From Micromonospora rifamycinica (GTDB taxonomy: Bacteria; Actinomycetota; Actinomycetes; Mycobacteriales; Micromonosporaceae): 64,000 nt of DNA. Both the position numbers and the translations under genes were made by a program. Positions 62,984 to 64,000 of the stretch are shown here, in pieces (position 1 is the first letter of the stretch; each line of letters begins with the position of its first letter). The notes beneath the pieces were generated by a model. That model searched no databases, was not told the DNA's origin, and saw only the letters and a list, made by a program, of their open reading frames with translations. The stretch is from NCBI RefSeq assembly GCF_900090265.1, contig NZ_LT607752.1, forward strand, positions 1 to 64,000, given 5' to 3'.

Positions 62984-63735
62984 CGGGCGACCGCCGTGGG
63001 TGACGGCACACCGGCCGCCACGGCGGCGGTCGGCACGGTGGCGGCGACAGGGGCAGCCGCCACGGCGGCGGTCGGCATGTGGGCCGCTGCCGCGGTGGTC
63101 GGTACGTGAGCCGCGACGGCGGCGGCGAACCTGCTGGTGGCCGGGCATCCGGCGGCCACCGCGTGCGCGTCGGCCGCGGTGTCCACGTCGCGTAGGCGGG
63201 GTAGCAGGTGGACCCGCAGGCCGCGGCGGCGCAACGCGGCCAGGGTGAGCCGGCCGGTGTCCGCCACCGAGGTCGGGATCGTACGCAGGACCTCGGCGTG
63301 CGCGGGGTCGCGCAGGCCCAGCGTCCACCACCCGCCGTCGTCGGCCGGTCCGAGCACCGCGTCCGGCCCGTCCGTCGCGCCGAGCAGCCGTACCGCCGTG
63401 TCGAGCTGACCGACGGTGAGCTGCGGGGTGTCCATGCCGATCAGCAGGGTGGCGGTGCCCGCCACGCGGGTGTCGGCGAACGCGGCGGCGAGCCGCTCGC
63501 CGAGCGGGCCGCCCCGCTGGGCGAGCCGGTTCCAGCCCGGCGGGGCCGGATGGTCACCGTCGACGACCAGGATCCGCCCGCCGGCCGTGGCCGCGCCGAC
63601 GGTGGCGAGGGTGTCGGCGAGGGCGGCTGCGGCGACCCGGGCCGCCTGTTCGGGGGTGCAGGGCGGGCAGAGCCGGGTCTTGACCCGGCCCGGCTCCGGC
63701 TTCTTGGCCAGCACCAGCACCTGGGGGACGCTCAC
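62980..63735 (-). CDS. DUF2064 / TIGR04282-type nucleotide-diphospho-sugar transferase
   Basis: 251 aa. LVLAKKPEPGRVKTRL, the opening of the family (also called arsenosugar transferases), LIGMDTPQL and the DGGWWTLGL signature of this group. The last 35 residues are Ala/Val/Pro-rich and low complexity. GTG start at 63735 overlaps the upstream GT2 stop. Such genes often follow a GT2 gene in actinobacteria. Confidence 0.85.
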   Translation of the reverse strand: MSVPQVLVLAKKPEPGRVKTRLCPPCTPEQAARVAAAALADTLATVGAATAGGRILVVDGDHPAPPGWNRLAQRGGPLGERLAAAFADTRVAGTATLLIGMDTPQLTVGQLDTAVRLLGATDGPDAVLGPADDGGWWTLGLRDPAHAEVLRTIPTSVADTGRLTLAALRRRGLRVHLLPRLRDVDTAADAHAVAAGCPATSRFAAAVAAHVPTTAAAAHMPTAAVAAAPVAATVPTAAVAAGVPSPTAVAR

Positions 63736-64000
63736 CGGGCCAGCACCGCGCCCATGTCCCGGACCGCGCGGGCGGTGCCGAGCAGGGTTCCGGTGACCTT
63801 CGACCGGGTGCCGGCCGCCCGGGGGTGGTAGTCGACGTCGACCTCGACCACCCGCCAGCCGGCCCGACCGGCCGCGATCAGCAGCTCCAGCGGATAGCCG
63901 AAGCGGCGGTCCCGCAACCCCAGCGCCAGCAGGTCGTCCCGGCGGACGGCCCGGATCGGCCCGATGTCGTGGATGTCGAGGCCGGTCGTGCGGCGCAGCC
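63732..64000 (-). CDS. Family 2 glycosyltransferase, C-terminal part (runs off the right edge)
   Basis: The last 88 codons or so of a GT2 (dolichol-phosphate-mannosyltransferase-like) protein. Visible are TGLDIHDIGPIRAVRRDDL, the C-terminal half of the family, FGYPLELLIAAGRAGWRVVEVDVDYHPR and SKVTGTLLGT. Stop overlaps the DUF2064 gene start. The N-terminus is outside the window. Confidence 0.88.
   Translation of the reverse strand, partial: LRRTTGLDIHDIGPIRAVRRDDLLALGLRDRRFGYPLELLIAAGRAGWRVVEVDVDYHPRAAGTRSKVTGTLLGTARAVRDMGAVLAR

Overview
The window is very GC-rich, with many GTG starts and 4-base GTGA stop/start overlaps. It carries SARP/AfsR-type regulators, NRPS genes, a methylmalonyl-CoA mutase operon, an AA10 copper oxygenase and a ricin-domain cellulase. 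This points to a soil actinomycete. A Micromonosporaceae member is my best guess, by inference from gene content only.

Layout. (A) 1-9254, minus strand: the edge of a nonribosomal peptide cluster that runs off the left end. An XRE/NB-ARC regulator is followed by coenzyme-B12 glutamate mutase (small and large subunits, giving 3-methylaspartate), a class II asparaginyl-tRNA-synthetase-like enzyme without anticodon domain, an FMN glutamate-synthase-like enzyme, a C-A-T NRPS module and an MbtH protein. (B) 9255-26398: mostly housekeeping or accessory metabolism. It holds an acyl-CoA-dehydrogenase-like/PIG-L/NodS-like/GT2 cassette, a class V aminotransferase, meaB-mutB-mutA, and a sugar ABC importer whose two permeases are fused, followed by a convergent AraC regulator. 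(C) 26501-48510: a second, compact and unusual biosynthetic cluster. Leftward genes are NRPS C-A-T, thioesterase and MFS exporter. Rightward come a free-standing LeuRS-editing-domain-like protein, a SARP regulator, a seven-gene operon (MhpE-like aldolase, MhpD/FAH-like enzyme, stand-alone A-T, asparagine synthetase, type II thioesterase, GGKDS PP-loop ATPase, divergent SDR) closed by a 23-bp perfect hairpin, and a large AfsR-like regulator. (D) 48801-64000: hypothetical zinc-ribbon and repeat proteins, an AA10 oxygenase, an ABC-F protein with a possible leader peptide, a GH5 cellulase with LacI-type operator-like sites, a two-component system, and an operon of overlapping genes (GT2, DUF2064 transferase, methyltransferase, cytochrome-b/molybdopterin oxidoreductase, membrane protein, response regulator, histidine kinase).

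How region C may work (inference). The aldolase/hydratase pair builds an unusual 2-oxo acid. The A-T protein, whose binding pocket has the Lys typical of Asp/Asn-activating domains, loads an acidic amino acid. AsnB and the PP-loop enzyme perform ATP-dependent amidation-type steps. The C-A-T module condenses the units, the thioesterase releases the product and the MFS protein exports it. CTTG direct repeats at 10-11 bp spacing occur upstream of the NRPS, beside the LeuRS-like gene and over the -35 of the AfsR-like gene. They look like binding boxes for the cluster SARPs. The LeuRS-like protein has no obvious assembly-line role and is the most puzzling member.
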